DNA from: Diphasiastrum complanatum
Taxonomy: Eukaryota > Streptophyta > Lycopodiopsida > Lycopodiales > Lycopodiaceae
Length of the DNA: 64,000 nucleotides
Reading direction: 5' to 3'
Assembly: GCA_029204225.1 (NCBI GenBank)
Contig: CM055102.1
Coordinates: 35,708,585-35,772,584, forward strand
The position numbers were made by a program, and so were the translations under genes. Positions 1 to 13,121 of the stretch are shown here, one piece after another. A model generated the notes under the pieces. The model had not been told where the DNA came from, did not search any database, and saw nothing but the letters and a program-made list of their open reading frames with translations. Positions within the stretch are counted from its first letter, which is position 1; every line of letters starts with the position of its first letter.

Positions 1-859
1 TGAAGACAAAGAAAATACATATGGTGGTATACTATTGCAATTATATCAAAGAATTGCAATAGTATACTATCAAATATTTACCAACCTCATTCATATCATA
101 TGTAATTGCTATTGTACTCTTCTGAATTGTTTATTTTGAAGCATATGACCTCTTCTATTTAAGAATACCATTTTTCATTTGGGAAAGGCATAAAATTGGT
201 TACAACCACTTTCATGCTATGTTATCAAAAATACTTTGGCATGATAAGTTACATACTAGGTGTTAGAGACATATGTTCAAGGCTAGTGAGCATTATAGAA
301 GATTGGGCATTATAAACCTTATATTAGTAATCCTAACTTATTGTCAAAGTGTATTTTCTATTATGGCATTGGATTAACATTGAAAAATACACATTCTTTC
401 ATGCACTTTGCAAATGATTATAGCTATATCATATGTTATTTGCCACTTATTAGGTCAGAGTTAAAGTTCAAATGTCTTAATTTGATGTTTGAAGTCTATA
501 AAACAATGATGTGGGAAATGCATCATAACTCTTATAGTTTCTTAAGCACTTTAGGAGATATTAGGTTAGATCATTGAACATTTGGTTCTCACATATTTTC
601 AAATGTCAAGATAGTTGTTGGCGTATTTAGAAAATTAGGATACAAGCCTTATGTATTAGATAACATGAATGCCTTGTATATTCCAACCTTTTCCAACCGC
701 ATGCTAGAATACATTTGCTAACAACATCCCATGTCACATTCCTTCAATATATCAAATTGTACTAACTAATGCTTTGAATTATCTCCTGCTTTTGAATTGG
801 ATAATGATCTTTATGTTAACTGGCTATCAAAGCCATATGATGGTATCAAACTAGGAGAA
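1..859 (+). other. Degenerate LINE-derived sequence, no intact gene
   Basis: AT-rich sequence with stops in all frames. Short phrases such as HYRRLGIINL near 290-320 resemble the region before zf-RVT in plant LINEs, so this is probably the upstream part of the LINE remnant at 860-1165. The 78-codon open frame at 341-577 shows no recognisable motif. Confidence 0.3.
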
Positions 860-1165
860 GTATTTGGAGCATATGATATTTGTTCATGTTGTGAAGCTTG
901 TTCAACGGACACTACACACATGCTCATGCATTGTCATGAACCATATTGGAATCTTTGATTCGATGTTATGCAAATGTACAACCACAAATTGGCCACGTAG
1001 TCTACTAGATCTTCGACTTCTTAGTTATTGGCTTCATCCTTCTAAAGAGGATAAATATACTTGGCATGCATCTAGAATAGTTGCTTTAAGTGTCATTTGG
1101 AAAGCTAGAAATTCAATAGTTTTTGAAAATTTAAGTTTCCATCTTTTATTGCTAATAGTGTAGGG
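860..1165 (+). pseudogene. LINE (non-LTR retrotransposon) ORF2 C-terminal remnant
   Basis: This is the decayed 3' end of a plant LINE reverse-transcriptase ORF. In one frame, near 881-941, a C-x2-C then H-x4-C zinc-finger pattern can be read (CSCCEAC, then THMLMHC), as in the zf-RVT domain that follows plant LINE reverse transcriptases. In another frame, near 1090-1140, the phrase VIWKARNSIVFEN appears, typical of the segment just after that domain. The two parts lie in different frames, so at least one frameshift separates them. The upstream 1-860 bases hold scattered LINE-like phrases with many stops. No poly(A) tail or target duplication was found. Confidence 0.6.
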
Positions 1166-1283
1166 CCAAAATACAAGTCGAGATGTCAAACAAATTTCAT
1201 TAGTCTTGACGAGTATAACCATTTTTTATAAGAGCAAATTGCTATTTGCACACGTTACATATATGTTTCTAGACATTAATACA

Positions 1284-1284
<1 letters not shown>

Positions 1285-1350
<66 letters not shown>
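1285..1350. repeat. Compound microsatellite (TG)19(AG)14
   Basis: A perfect run of TG repeats switches directly to AG repeats. It has the same design as the larger array at 3581-3695. Confidence 0.97.
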
Positions 1351-1354
<4 letters not shown>

Positions 1355-2110
1355 GATGTTTGAAGTCTCCTTAATGTCTCCTCCCTTTCCCCGTGCATGT
1401 GTCCTAATATTGCAAGCTTTGAGGTCTATACTTAAACGTGATTTTTAAAACTTAATTTTGCTCATCCATCACTAAAGTTTCAAAGAGTGGCTCAATCATC
1501 CACTATTTATGCGCTTGTGAGTTTGAGTTAATGAAAGCTTGGTAAAGTGAATTTTGAAGTTTGCACCACCCTTCACGTATTCTACAAAATCTAACTCATC
1601 GAGAGGTTAATATTTAGAGTAAACATATGGTGATCCAATATGATAGCTTACTCTTTCTCTCTTTCAATCCTTGGGTGTGCAGTAGCGTATATTTTGTGCT
1701 AACCTTGTGTGGAGTAGTATATCCTCTTTGAAAACTGAAGTAGAGTAGCTTGCTTTGGCCAGATGAGTGGTTGTCATGGTGTCGTGTTTTAATTATCTAC
1801 TTTAACTTACTTGATCAGTGATTAATATGGTTGGTTAGTTCTTCTATAGAGTGATTACTCTGTCAAAGCTCTCAGTTTATTTGAATCTGAAGCTTATATG
1901 GAAGATGAGCTGAAGTAGCTGCCATTCAGAGATGAGTTTAATATACTTATGCTATTAGACCCATCGAAGAGAGCACAACAGAGAGCAGAAGCTGTAAAGA
2001 TCTATTTCTCCAGATCATGAGCTCATGCTGAACTATGCATAGCTTCCTACTTTGTTCATCGGAGCAGACTTTGGCTGCTCAAGATACTGAATAAACTCAT
2101 TGTGCTTCTA
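1351..2110. other. Intergenic region downstream of the DUF538 gene
   Basis: I see no gene here. The segment lies 3' of the minus-strand DUF538 gene and probably includes its 3' UTR. No clear AATAAA-type signal stands out. Confidence 0.4.
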
Positions 2111-2113
2111 CAT

Positions 2114-2518
2114 TTAGCGGAATGCCTCTATTGGAAAAGTCTTAGAAAGACCTCCATTGCTTTTGAATGTGATCTTGCTTCCTTCAACACTAATCTCAAG
2201 GACAGGAGCTTTATAGAGAAGCTCTTTGGCTTTAACACCTGTCAAGTTTTTTATGCGGTTACGTTCTAAGTAGCCGCTGATCTCAGTTGAGTAGCTTAGA
2301 ACTTTGCCAATTGTCTGAAATTCATGCTCTATGTTGTTTTTAAGCAAGATCCACATGTAGCCTGTCGCTCTGACAAAGCCCACTTCAATTACGTTCTGCA
2401 GTGGCAGAATGCCTCCTGGTAAATTGAAGGCTTGCAGCAGCTGGATAGCTTTCTTGAAAGCTTCATCCTGGCCGACCCAAGCTACTGCATCTCTCTTGAC
2501 TTCTGAAGTAGATGCCAT
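2114..2518 (-). CDS. DUF538 family protein
   Basis: A 134-residue protein starting MASTSEVKRDAV and ending KTFPIEAFR. DUF538 proteins are small plant-specific proteins of uncertain biochemical role. The family signature is clear: LPGGILPLQNVIEVGF in the first half, then an aromatic-rich strand (YMWILL), EHEF, the core YLERNRIKNLTGVKAKEL, and the C-terminal GGLSKTFPIEAF. Length is normal for a single-domain member. I chose the internal ATG at 2518 because a consensus 3' splice site (TTTCTGCAG) ends at 2521, two bases upstream; the longer open frame to 2575 runs into the leader intron. No frameshift or stop disturbs it, and it has a TATA-box promoter, so it is likely functional. No signal peptide is obvious. 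Confidence 0.85.
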   Translation of the reverse strand: MASTSEVKRDAVAWVGQDEAFKKAIQLLQAFNLPGGILPLQNVIEVGFVRATGYMWILLKNNIEHEFQTIGKVLSYSTEISGYLERNRIKNLTGVKAKELLYKAPVLEISVEGSKITFKSNGGLSKTFPIEAFR

Positions 2519-2520
2519 GC

Positions 2521-2824
2521 CTGCAGAAACACAGTCAAGATAATGTGGAAAGCAAGATGGCTCGCAATCAGACAAAGCTAAACGGCCATGATGGCCAGTT
2601 CACGCAAGTGTAGCACCAATAATATTTGAAATTAAGCATTTACTTACATCTTCATATACAGCATATATGCAACTATAGAATTATTCAGTCTCGGATGGCA
2701 TGAAACAACTAGCTTCTTTAACATAACATTCTGATTAAGAGTAACAAGCATAACAAATTCCTGAGAGCTACTAGAGAAAAGAAATATTCTTCTTAGCATG
2801 AAAGTTTCCACACAGTACACTCAC
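2521..2824 (-). other. Leader (5' UTR) intron of the DUF538 gene
   Basis: On the minus strand a donor CGTAG|GTGAGT lies at 2825/2824 and an acceptor TTTCTGCAG ends at 2521. The 304-base intron separates a non-coding first exon from the coding exon. It is inferred from splice consensus only. Confidence 0.65.
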
Positions 2825-2955
2825 CTACGAAAAGACTCGGCTGAAGGTGAATTACAGCAACCGGAGTTCAGAACACTATTTCTCGAAGAAATAGCAGGAG
2901 CTACACGAAGCTTGCCATACAGAAACGAAAACAAACGGAAGTGAAATGAGAGAGT
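2825..2955 (-). other. Non-coding first exon of the DUF538 gene, with a short upstream ORF
   Basis: Lies between the TATA box (2977-2984) and the leader intron. The leader is CT-rich on the sense strand, common in plant 5' UTRs. It holds a five-codon upstream ORF, MASFV then stop, at 2901-2918. The 5' limit is estimated from TATA spacing. Confidence 0.5.
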
Positions 2956-2976
2956 AGAAGAGAGAGAGCCGTCCCT

Positions 2977-2984
2977 ATTATATA
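2977..2984 (-). promoter_or_regulatory. TATA box of the DUF538 gene
   Basis: TATATAAT on the minus strand, about 30 bases before the start of a CT-rich leader that ends in a consensus splice donor. Confidence 0.6.
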
Positions 2985-5199
<2,215 letters not shown>

Positions 5200-5200
<1 letters not shown>

Positions 5201-6300
5201 ATTTTAGTAGGAGTAGATTTAGCCCTGTTCACTATTTCTTGATTAGATTAGATTCTCTCCCAAGAAGAATAGAAGTAGGAATAGAAATAATCTGCAGACT
5301 GTAAGAATTCAAGAAGAATCTGAAACAGAATTGTAGGAAGTAGATATATAAGTCCTAATAGATCATATATTGAAGTTGAGCTTCCATTGCCATTAATAGG
5401 ATTGAGATCAGGCCGTAGATGTGCCAAACTGACATGCGAGGCACATTACCATCGTACTGCAAGAAGATTGGAAATCAAGAAGATAGTGTAGCAAGCAAAA
5501 GTAAGAGCCAAAGTAATGGCTGAAAGTTAGCTAACATATAGCTAATAGAATCTGCTAACATTAGCACTGATAACTATTGGCAATTGATCCAAGAACTAGT
5601 ATATACGTCACACATCAATCCTCCAGTAACAAATTCCTATCGCATTCCAATTTCAGAGGAGGAAGAATATTTTGAGTCCTACATCCGACATAGTCAGACG
5701 TACTAGCCGACACTCCCTACATTTGAGGACTAGATCCGACATCACAGCCGACGATCTAGATTCGACGATAGATCTATAGATCAGAGTTGATAGCTAGATC
5801 CGACGACCAACGACTAGACTTAAAAAATTAGATCCGACAGTCTAGAGCCGACGAGTTGTATCCGAAGTTTAGGACCGACGAGTTGCATCCGACAACCTAG
5901 AACCAACGTTGCATCCGATGAGCTAGATCCGAAAATCTAAATCTGGATGGTTTTTGAAAAAAATTCATTCTTCATAGTTATATCCGACGATCCAAATAAG
6001 CTATATCTGATACTATATCAAAAAAATTCCATTTCACGTATAGATCCGACACTGCTACTGATTTGCATCCGACATTTAGATCCGACGATCCGTAACTCAT
6101 TTTGCTTATAAATTTGCATCTGATGTGCCACTGATTTTACATCCAACACTTCATCTAATGTTGCATCCGATGACTATCGGTTTACATCCGACAAGCTTCA
6201 GACTGCATCCGATGAGCTAACTGAGTTCGTCACAATTGACACTTGGAATCAGATTTTCATAATTGATTCGTTCAAATCCAAAAAATCTACAAAGTCAGAT
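5200..6300 (+). mobile_element. Copia element A, 5' region (LTR or leader) with TATA box
   Basis: This precedes the gag zinc knuckle of element A. A TATATAAG box lies at 5345-5352. The rest is non-coding and contains the CCGAC-rich array listed separately. I could not fix the LTR boundaries or find its PBS. Confidence 0.4.
5680..6225. repeat. Degenerate short-period array built on (G/C)ATCCGAC
   Basis: At least a dozen copies of CCGAC occur at irregular 8-40-base spacing, usually as GATCCGACGA, CATCCGAC or AGCCGAC, with many one-base variants (CATCCGATGA, GATTCGACGA). A similar array lies at 15545-15945, and a TCGAC/TCCGAC-rich stretch at 60880-61025. Confidence 0.8.
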
Positions 6301-6806
6301 TATCCTGACATGAACATGCCTGAATCGAATTCAAGGGCTTCATCATTCCAGCCAAGGCAAAAACTATTCTGCAAATACTATAAGAGGACTGGTCATCTCA
6401 TCAAGGACTAGAGAACTTTGACATACAACAATGAAAAGAAAAAGTTGTTTCAAAAACAAGCAAATGCTGCATGAACCAGTTACTCGATCCAGCAACAAGA
6501 GGAAGATGAAGCAGCCTTCATGACCAAGGTCCGAGAACAACAAGGTATCGATTCCTGGTATCTGGACTTGGGAGCAACTCGACATATGACTCACCATCGA
6601 TATTGGTTCCAAAACTACAAGCCATTCACCTATTCTCGATTGTGCAATTTGGAGATAGCTCATCTCATTCCATTAAGGGTGAAGGAACATTCAGTATCGA
6701 ATTTCAGAAAGGTGAAGTAAAGTTGTTGTCCAATGTTCTTCACGTTCCCAATCTTATCAAAAATCTGCTTTCAATAAGCAAAATCGCTGATTCTATCGTA
6801 GGGTAG
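6300..6806 (+). pseudogene. Copia element A gag C-terminus and protease
   Basis: At 6365-6410 a gag zinc knuckle can be read with its second cysteine lost (FCKYYKRTGHLIKD, then a stop). At 6550-6600 the retropepsin start WYLDLGATRHMT appears, where functional copies have D-S-G-A; here serine is replaced by leucine. The frame then shifts within the protease (VLHVPNLIKNLLSISK near 6730-6790 lies in another frame). The order gag, protease, integrase is that of Ty1/copia. Broken by stops and frameshifts. Confidence 0.8.
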
Positions 6807-6872
6807 AATTTGATACAAGGGGCTGTACTATTCTTGACAAATCCAAGAAAGTTTTAGCTGTCGCTAAAATAT

Positions 6873-7850
6873 GTGGCTATCTTTATAAACTTAGTCACTT
6901 CTACAAATAGTCAAGCTCTTCACACATCTACTTCTAAATCTACTGATATGTTGTGGCATTTCAGATTAGGCCATTTAAATTTCAATAGTATTCAACAAAT
7001 GTCAAATCCGAATCTAGTGCAAGATCTTCCATTTATTAGCAAATCGAATTCTCCTTGTGAAAGTTGTATTATCAACAAACATGCTAGAAGTCCATTCATT
7101 TTTTATTCAGTTCATACTTCTAGAAATTTGCTAGATCTTGTGCATAGTGACATTTGTGTCCCGATGCAGACTACTTCCACAAGGGGAGCCATTTATTTTC
7201 TAACATATATTGATGATTTTTCTCGAAGAAATGTCACCTAATTTATGAAGAACAAATTCGAAACATTCAAGTTCTTCAAACAGTACAAAGCATTTGCTGA
7301 AAGTCAGACCCAGAGAAAAACCAAGGCTCTACACGCTAATGGAGGGGGAGAATTTATCTCCACCAGATTCAAGGAGTTCTACAAGGCCAGTGGAATATAT
7401 CAACCATATACAACCATCTACTCACCACAATCCAATGGTGTAGCAGAACGGGAGAATCAAACTGATCGAAAGTGCTGGCCCATGCCTCTCTTCCAAGCCT
7501 ATTTTGGGTAGAAGCTATCATGACTGCTGCCTATTTATAGAATCGATCCATCACAAAGGCCCTGAATGGCAAAACACCTTATGAGGTATGGACAGGATCA
7601 AAATTATCACTCAAATATATTTGAGTGTTTGGATGCATAGCTTACGCCCAGATTCCTAACTGATCTAAGAAAGAAGTTGGATGACACAAGCAAAAAATTG
7701 ATTTTCATTGGCTACTCCCCAGATCACAAGGCATGCAAGCTCTATTGATTTCTGATTTTTGGACAATGATTGATTAGTACAATCAATCTTCAAGAGGTGT
7801 TGTTTTCCAAATCAAGTGATCTAACGGAGCAACTTATTCCCATACAACAA
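6873..7850 (+). pseudogene. Copia element A integrase
   Basis: The GAG-pre-integrase segment (LWHFRLGHLNFNSIQQM) is followed by the zinc-binding pair CESC, the first catalytic aspartate (LVHSDIC), the second region TYIDDFSR, and after a stop at 7241 the third, GGGEFIS and SPQSNGVAEREN, which carries the catalytic glutamate. From 7511 to about 7850 further integrase phrases (FIGYSPDHKACKLY) continue across several stops and frame changes. The sequence is then interrupted by the opposite-strand element B and resumes with reverse transcriptase near 14470. Confidence 0.85.
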
Positions 7851-8247
7851 AGCTGACTTGTGCTACTAGCTAAAATCAAACTACTAGTCTCCTTGAAAAT
7901 AGCAATATTCCCTACAAAATAGGATCTAGGAGAATATGTACATGTGATATAGTACAGCCAGCTTCACACGTGTGAACAACATCTAGCATGTGGGAGCATT
8001 TGCTCATTCACATGGAAGTGCTAGCTACATACAAGGAATTAGTGCCAAATGGCAATTTCATAGATCCTTGTCAAAAAAACTAGTTCACACTTGTGTAGAT
8101 TGATCCAACTTAAATCCAACTATATACAAGTACTCTTTTGGCTTCCATTCACATGTGGAACAGGCTCCACACGTGTGGGATCATAATGTGAACATTAACC
8201 ATGAGATCAACATATTTGATCTACAAGTTAGACGTGACATTTCAACA
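7850..8247 (-). mobile_element. Element B 3' LTR (minus strand), outer boundary unresolved
   Basis: On the minus strand a polypurine tract (AATTGAGGAGGAG, 8248-8260) is followed by TGTTGAAATGTC, the expected LTR start; the plus-strand LTR edge is therefore ...TTCAACA at 8247. ACACGTGT palindromes lie near 7967 and 8173. The outer edge lies somewhere between the end of element A integrase (about 7850) and 7950. It does not obviously match the LTR at 13591-14030. Confidence 0.5.
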
Positions 8248-8260
8248 CTCCTCCTCAATT

Positions 8261-9640
8261 CTAACTTGGTAAATCCAATGTACATCTATCTACAATACCA
8301 AGTGCAAATCTTAACTTAAAAAATGGATCCTTTGGCAAAGGCTTGGTTAAGATATCAACAATACACTCAGATGATGGTCCATGAAGAAGTTGTACCTCCT
8401 TGGCTTCCACTCTCTCCCTAACAAAATGATGTGCTATCTCGGTATGCTTTGTTCTAGCATGGAAGATAGGAATTGTAGCAATTTGATGTGATGCTTTATT
8501 ATCACAATAGATGCAAGGGATCTCCTCGGCCTTGATCACTTGAATCTCCTCCAAAAGTCGTCTTAGCCATATTAGGAGTTCTTTTGTTGTTGATGTCAAT
8601 GCTTTGTACTCAGCTTCAAGGAGGAAAGTGAGATAGTATCTTGATTTTTGGAAAGCCAAGATATCACTCCTCCACAAATGAAAGTAGAAAGTGCACTTAT
8701 GGATTTCCTATCCATCTTGTCACCTGCAAAATCTGAATCCGAGTATGCCCTCAAGTGCAAGTTAGATCCTTGATAGAGAATGCCAAAAAATCTAGTAGAT
8801 GAGATATATCTAAGCACTCTTTTGGCACTTTTCCAATGATGTACTAAAGGACCTTGCATATGTTGACTTAACTTACTTACACAGAAGCTCAAATCTGATC
8901 TACTGATTGCCAAATAGATTAAGGAGCCTATAATTTTTCTAAAAAGTGTGATGTCCTCAAAGGATGCCTCATCCACCTTCATTAGAAACTTTTACAACAT
9001 GCTCCATAGGGGTGTCAATCCCTTTACAATCTTTCATCCCAGATCTTTCAAGAATGGAAGTAACATGCTTTGATTGACAAATAAAAGTAAAATCACTACC
9101 TCTAGAAACTTCTATTCCAAGTATAAACTTAAGAAGTCCTAGATCTACCATCTTGAATTCACTAGACAATGCAACTTTACTTTTCTTATGCCTCAGCATC
9201 ATTTCCTGTCAATATGATATCATCAACATAAAGAACCAAGATAATGATCTTTCCATCATTGCATTTGATATACAAATAAGGTTTATCAGAACTTATCACA
9301 AAATGCATAGAGTAGAGGAAGTATGCAACCTAGAGTACCAAGCTCTAGGTGCTTGATTAAGACCATATAAGCTTTTCTTCATGGCAAACTTTTTCTTCAT
9401 CTCCATCTTTGATGAAGCCCTCAGGTTGCAACATGTAGATCTCCTCCTCCTAACCATTAAGAAATGCATTTGTCACATCCATCTGGAAAAGATCCCATTT
9501 GAATAAAGTAGCAATACAAATCATCAACCTTATAGTTACAAGCTTTGCTACAGGTGCAAAAGTTTCATCATAATCTATGCCTTTAGTTTGAAAAAAACCT
9601 TTTGCAACAAGCCTAGTTTTATACTTGTTAATAGACATCT
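8261..9640 (-). pseudogene. Copia element B reverse transcriptase and RNase H
   Basis: Reading from right to left: RT start [16 protein letters not shown] and VTNAFLNG (9450-9638); the catalytic YVDDIIL motif near 9211-9231, in a stretch with a stop; LGLLKFILGIEVSRG and the CQSKHV segment (8969-9202); SFCVSKLSQHMQGP and YSDSDFAGD, the first RNase H aspartate (8596-8982); and the RNase H end with ADILTKPLPK-type residues (8261-8677). At least four frame interruptions make it non-functional. It stops just before the polypurine tract, as in an ordinary copia element. Confidence 0.88.
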
Positions 9641-10046
9641 TGATTGTACTTTAATCTATAATCCACTTACAAGAAAATGGCTTCTTCCCATGTGGAACGT
9701 ACAAGATACCAAGTTTGATTATCTAGCAAAGCATCAAACTCTACTTGCATTGCATCTCTCCAAAGTTGTGACTTACTAGCATCTTCAAAACTAGATGGCT
9801 CTTCAACTATTGTGGTTAAGAAAGAGTAAGAAGTAGTAGGATTTGAGTCTTCCCTTTGCTTTCCCTTCTCAAATTAGGTAAGCCTTGATGGCTCGGCCTT
9901 GTGCCTTGTAGATCTCCTTGGACTTCTTGAATCTTGAGGAAGATCCTCCTCAGGCCTTGCAAGATCTTGGACACATTGTGAATTAAATGCACTTTCATAC
10001 ATCTTGGAACTTTGAGATTCATCAAACAAGACATCCTTACTCACTT
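9641..10046 (-). pseudogene. Copia element B integrase-RT linker
   Basis: The variable linker between integrase and RT. The open frame 9816-10034 (SCLMNLKVPRCMKVHLIHN, then a basic stretch) lies here, but no catalytic motif is expected or seen. Frames are broken on both sides. Confidence 0.5.
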
Positions 10047-10809
10047 TTACTTTCCTTGAAATAGGATAAAAAATCCTATATCCTTGCTATGTTTACTATA
10101 GCCAACAAAAATTCCTTTGAAAGAAGTTGCATCCTCTGTCTTCCTTGTTTCCAAAGGAATATGGACATAACAAATACATCCAAAAAAATTTAAATCTTTT
10201 ACACTTGGCTTATTGCCATACAAAGCTTGATATGGTGAGATCCCACCAATGGCATTGCTTGGAAGCCTATTACACAAAAAGTTAGCACATGTAATAGCCT
10301 CTCCCCAAAAGGAAATGGGTAGAGATGCATCTAATCTCAAAGATTTAGCACATTCACATAGAGATCTGTTTTTCCTCTCGACCACACCATTTTGTTGCGG
10401 GGTGTAGGAACATGTGAACTCTCTTCTTATGTCATTACTCTCACAAAAATCTCTCATTCTATTGGAGATATATTCTCCTCCATTATCACATCTTAGTACT
10501 TTAATGTTAGAACTAAGTTGCTTCTCAACAAGAGATAAACTTAACAAAAGTTTCATATACAAGACTCTTCTTTGGCAATAGATCTATCCAAGTAAATCTA
10601 ATACAATCATCTATGAAAGTCACATACATCAAGGCACCTCCATTACTTTCATGTGAAAAGGAATGTACATCAGAATGTATAAGATCTAGAGGAGAGGTAG
10701 ATCGTGTCAAGGATCTCTTGTAGGATGTCTTGTGAGTCTTGGAAAGTCCACAAGCCTCACATATCTTTAGTGCCACATCTTGAGAATGATTAGAGGAGGC
10801 CGAGAGCAA
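10047..10809 (-). pseudogene. Copia element B integrase
   Basis: The zinc-binding CEACGLSKTHK and LIHSDVH (first aspartate) lie at 10650-10760, FIDDCIRFTW follows, then LRCDNGGEYIS (second aspartate region) and QQNGVVERKNRSL (catalytic glutamate) at 10300-10510, and the C-terminal GIFVGYSKHSKD near 10080-10110. The 94- and 171-codon open frames overlap in different frames, so a frameshift separates the catalytic residues. Confidence 0.88.
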
Positions 10810-11139
10810 GCTCCTTGGAGACCATCTTGTGTTATCTCCTCCCTAACTCCACTTGTGTCATCTCCTCCCTAACCATGAACACACTTTCAATGGCCACATT
10901 AGCATCCAATTTAAATTTCTTGCTTAATGCCACAAGCTATGCACTTATCATTATTCAAGATGGAACAAACTCCATTCTTGAAATGTACATCTAGTCCATT
11001 ATCCATCAATTGAGCAAATTTTTAATAATAGATGGAACATACAATACATTATCTAGATCTATCCTCTTAGATGATCCTAAGCACAATGGAATAGATCCAA
11101 TGCCATCTATTTTACATTATTGATCACTAGCAGTGTATA

Positions 11140-11960
11140 TAAATTTCTTACAATCCTTACAAGAAAGTAAAGTAGAGAAAAAGTCCTTGTTGTATGACAT
11201 GTGGGAACTAGCCCCACTATCAATACACCATATGTCTTTGCTTGAAGTTGGATGATTTGATGCTACCATCAAGGATGTGTTGAAACCATCCTCTTCCTCC
11301 TCCTCATGTGCAAGATTGCCATGATCTTCATTCCCTTGAGCATTCTTCTCTTTAAAGCATTAGAAGCAAAGTGTCCTTTCTCTCCACAAAAGAAACATTT
11401 TAACTTTGCTTTATTCTTGTACTTTCCTTTGGAGGTAGATCCACCATCTTTGCCCTCGGCCTCCTTGCCTTGATGCTTCTTGAATTGTTGGAACTTTTTC
11501 TTGCCTTTGGATGTGAAGTTTGCCTTCTCATCACCACCTTGTAGTGACATAGATCCCATCCTTGCTTTGAGATGTAGCATCCTACTCTCCTCGGTCACAA
11601 GTACATTATGTAGCTTGTCACATGTGGGAAGTTGGCCTTGAATGGCAAATGATTGAAAAATATTGGTGAACTCATCACCAAGTCCATTCAAAATGACTTG
11701 TACCAATTCGTTATCTTGGATTTTATCTCCAATTAAAGCCAATTCTTTGTTCAAAGATTTAATTCTTAGCACATATTCTTGTGCACTCTCTCCACTTCCC
11801 TTCATGCTTTGGAGCACTTGATTACTTAGGATTCATAAATGCCTTTTAATGAATCCCAAGCCTCTTTGGTCGAGACACAAGAAGCTACCTCTTTCAAGAG
11901 GTCATTGCTTACATTCATTTTTAAACAATGCAAGGCTTGAAGTAGTCGAAGTAGCCAAAA
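11140..11960 (-). pseudogene. Copia element B gag and protease
   Basis: The gag core (MKGSGESAQEYVLRIK through LVQVILNGLGDEF) ends in a CX2CX4HX4C-like zinc knuckle, CFFCGEKGHFASNA, in which the last cysteine is lost. Downstream, near 11185-11240, the protease start WCIDSGASSHMS keeps the D-S-G triad in another frame. Upstream, around 11830-11945, gag continues as MNVSNDLLKEVASCVS and KEAWDSLKG. Homology ends abruptly near 11945. Confidence 0.85.
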
Positions 11961-12745
11961 TCTCAGCCCCAATCATGCCCGATGTAGAAGAGATGTAGAA
12001 TACGAAGTGCAGTAGCATCAAGTCGAAGAGTGAAGACAAGCATGCTCCTTCCAAAGTAGGTAGCCAAAAAACCAGCCACAAGCCAAAATATGGATTTGCA
12101 ATCCATCAATGGTTCCCACATGATTCCATAAGTCTTCTTACCACAAGAAACATAAAGAAGAGTATGATATTCTTTTATGATCACATCCTCCTGAATCTTA
12201 CTATCAATGATCTGCTCACCAACACTAGGTAAGACAACACCGTCATCATAAGAAATAAGCATCAAAACATGAAAATCAGCATAAGGTACTGATTTTGGTG
12301 AGGCATGTGTGTTTCCTCCAAGGTAAAAAGATGCTTTGCTATCCCACAAAGACTCGAACAACCAACAAGAGGCTGTAGCAAGCTGTCCAACAGCCACAAA
12401 ATCACCAACACTTTGCTCTCCAAAGTGTTCCAAATGTGGACCTTACTGTCCAAAAACCTTCCGCAGGCCGTTCCCGATGCATAATAGGATGCTCACGATG
12501 TAACATAGACTGAAAATGATCAATAAACCATGGCTGAATCTGGTGTCCACCATCTTCAAGAGAAAAACCAACAACTTTCCACTTTGAACACTCAAAAAAT
12601 CCAGCAACACGCCACTTTGAACCAATGTACTAATTGACATGATTTTTTCCCCTCCATTAGTACAAAATGGCTTCAAAAAATGCTTGATTTCATCCTTTTC
12701 TAGAACATTATCTTGAGAAGCTTGCTCATGAAGTTCTTCACTAAT
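11950..12745 (-). other. Unrecognised insert inside element B gag
   Basis: Between the gag core and the gag N-terminus is about 800 bases with no copia similarity that I can see. Several minus-strand frames stay open: 156 codons at 11963-12433, 103 codons at 12443-12754, and a third frame near 12500-12600 reading HQIQPWFIDHFQSML. An internal repeat of about 30 bases is visible near 12555-12615 (in protein, WRVAGFFECSKWKVVGF). It may be a captured or element-specific coding segment that has since shifted frame. I do not recognise the family. Confidence 0.35.
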
Positions 12746-13121
12746 GCCCATCATTTGCTACAAATGGCTCAAGAGAAGAAGAATGCTTTACCATACCAAC
12801 ATTCCGATGCAAACTTGTACTTGTAGAAAGACAATGATCAGACTTTACATGACTTTGCTCTTCTACCTTCAAAGAGGATGAAGTAGAGAGGAGAAAGCAT
12901 GATGATGAATCCTTTATTCGGTACATCTTTAAAAGTGTTTCCCAAGCACTTTTAGAGGTCTTGCAAAATCTCAAATGATATAAGATAGATCTTGTTATCG
13001 ATAAAATCTTGATCATCACGTCGATGCAAAATCTCAGCTTGCAACTCCATGAAGAAAAGTTGGTGTCATCCAACATATCTTCACCTGAACAAGTACGAAT
13101 CGCTCCCAAATCTCTTGCCAT
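12741..13121 (-). pseudogene. Copia gag N-terminal remnant of element B
   Basis: The frame begins MARDLGAIRT and contains DDTNFSSWSCKLRFCI, which matches the usual copia gag start (N-x-S-x-W-x-x-x-[ML]), and KSAWETLLKMY, matching the conserved KEAW-x-x-L motif. After that the frame runs into serine-rich sequence without similarity. It lies downstream of the primer site at 13579-13590, as expected for gag. Confidence 0.6.

Noticed and set aside
1206-1448. Open frame encoding Cys-Val then Arg-Glu repeats
   Set aside because: It is a translation of the TG/AG microsatellite.
2519-2575. Nineteen extra N-terminal codons of the DUF538 ORF
   Set aside because: They read into a consensus intron end and do not match the family.
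9153-9356. Plus-strand frame inside element B
   Set aside because: Antisense shadow of the RT palm region.
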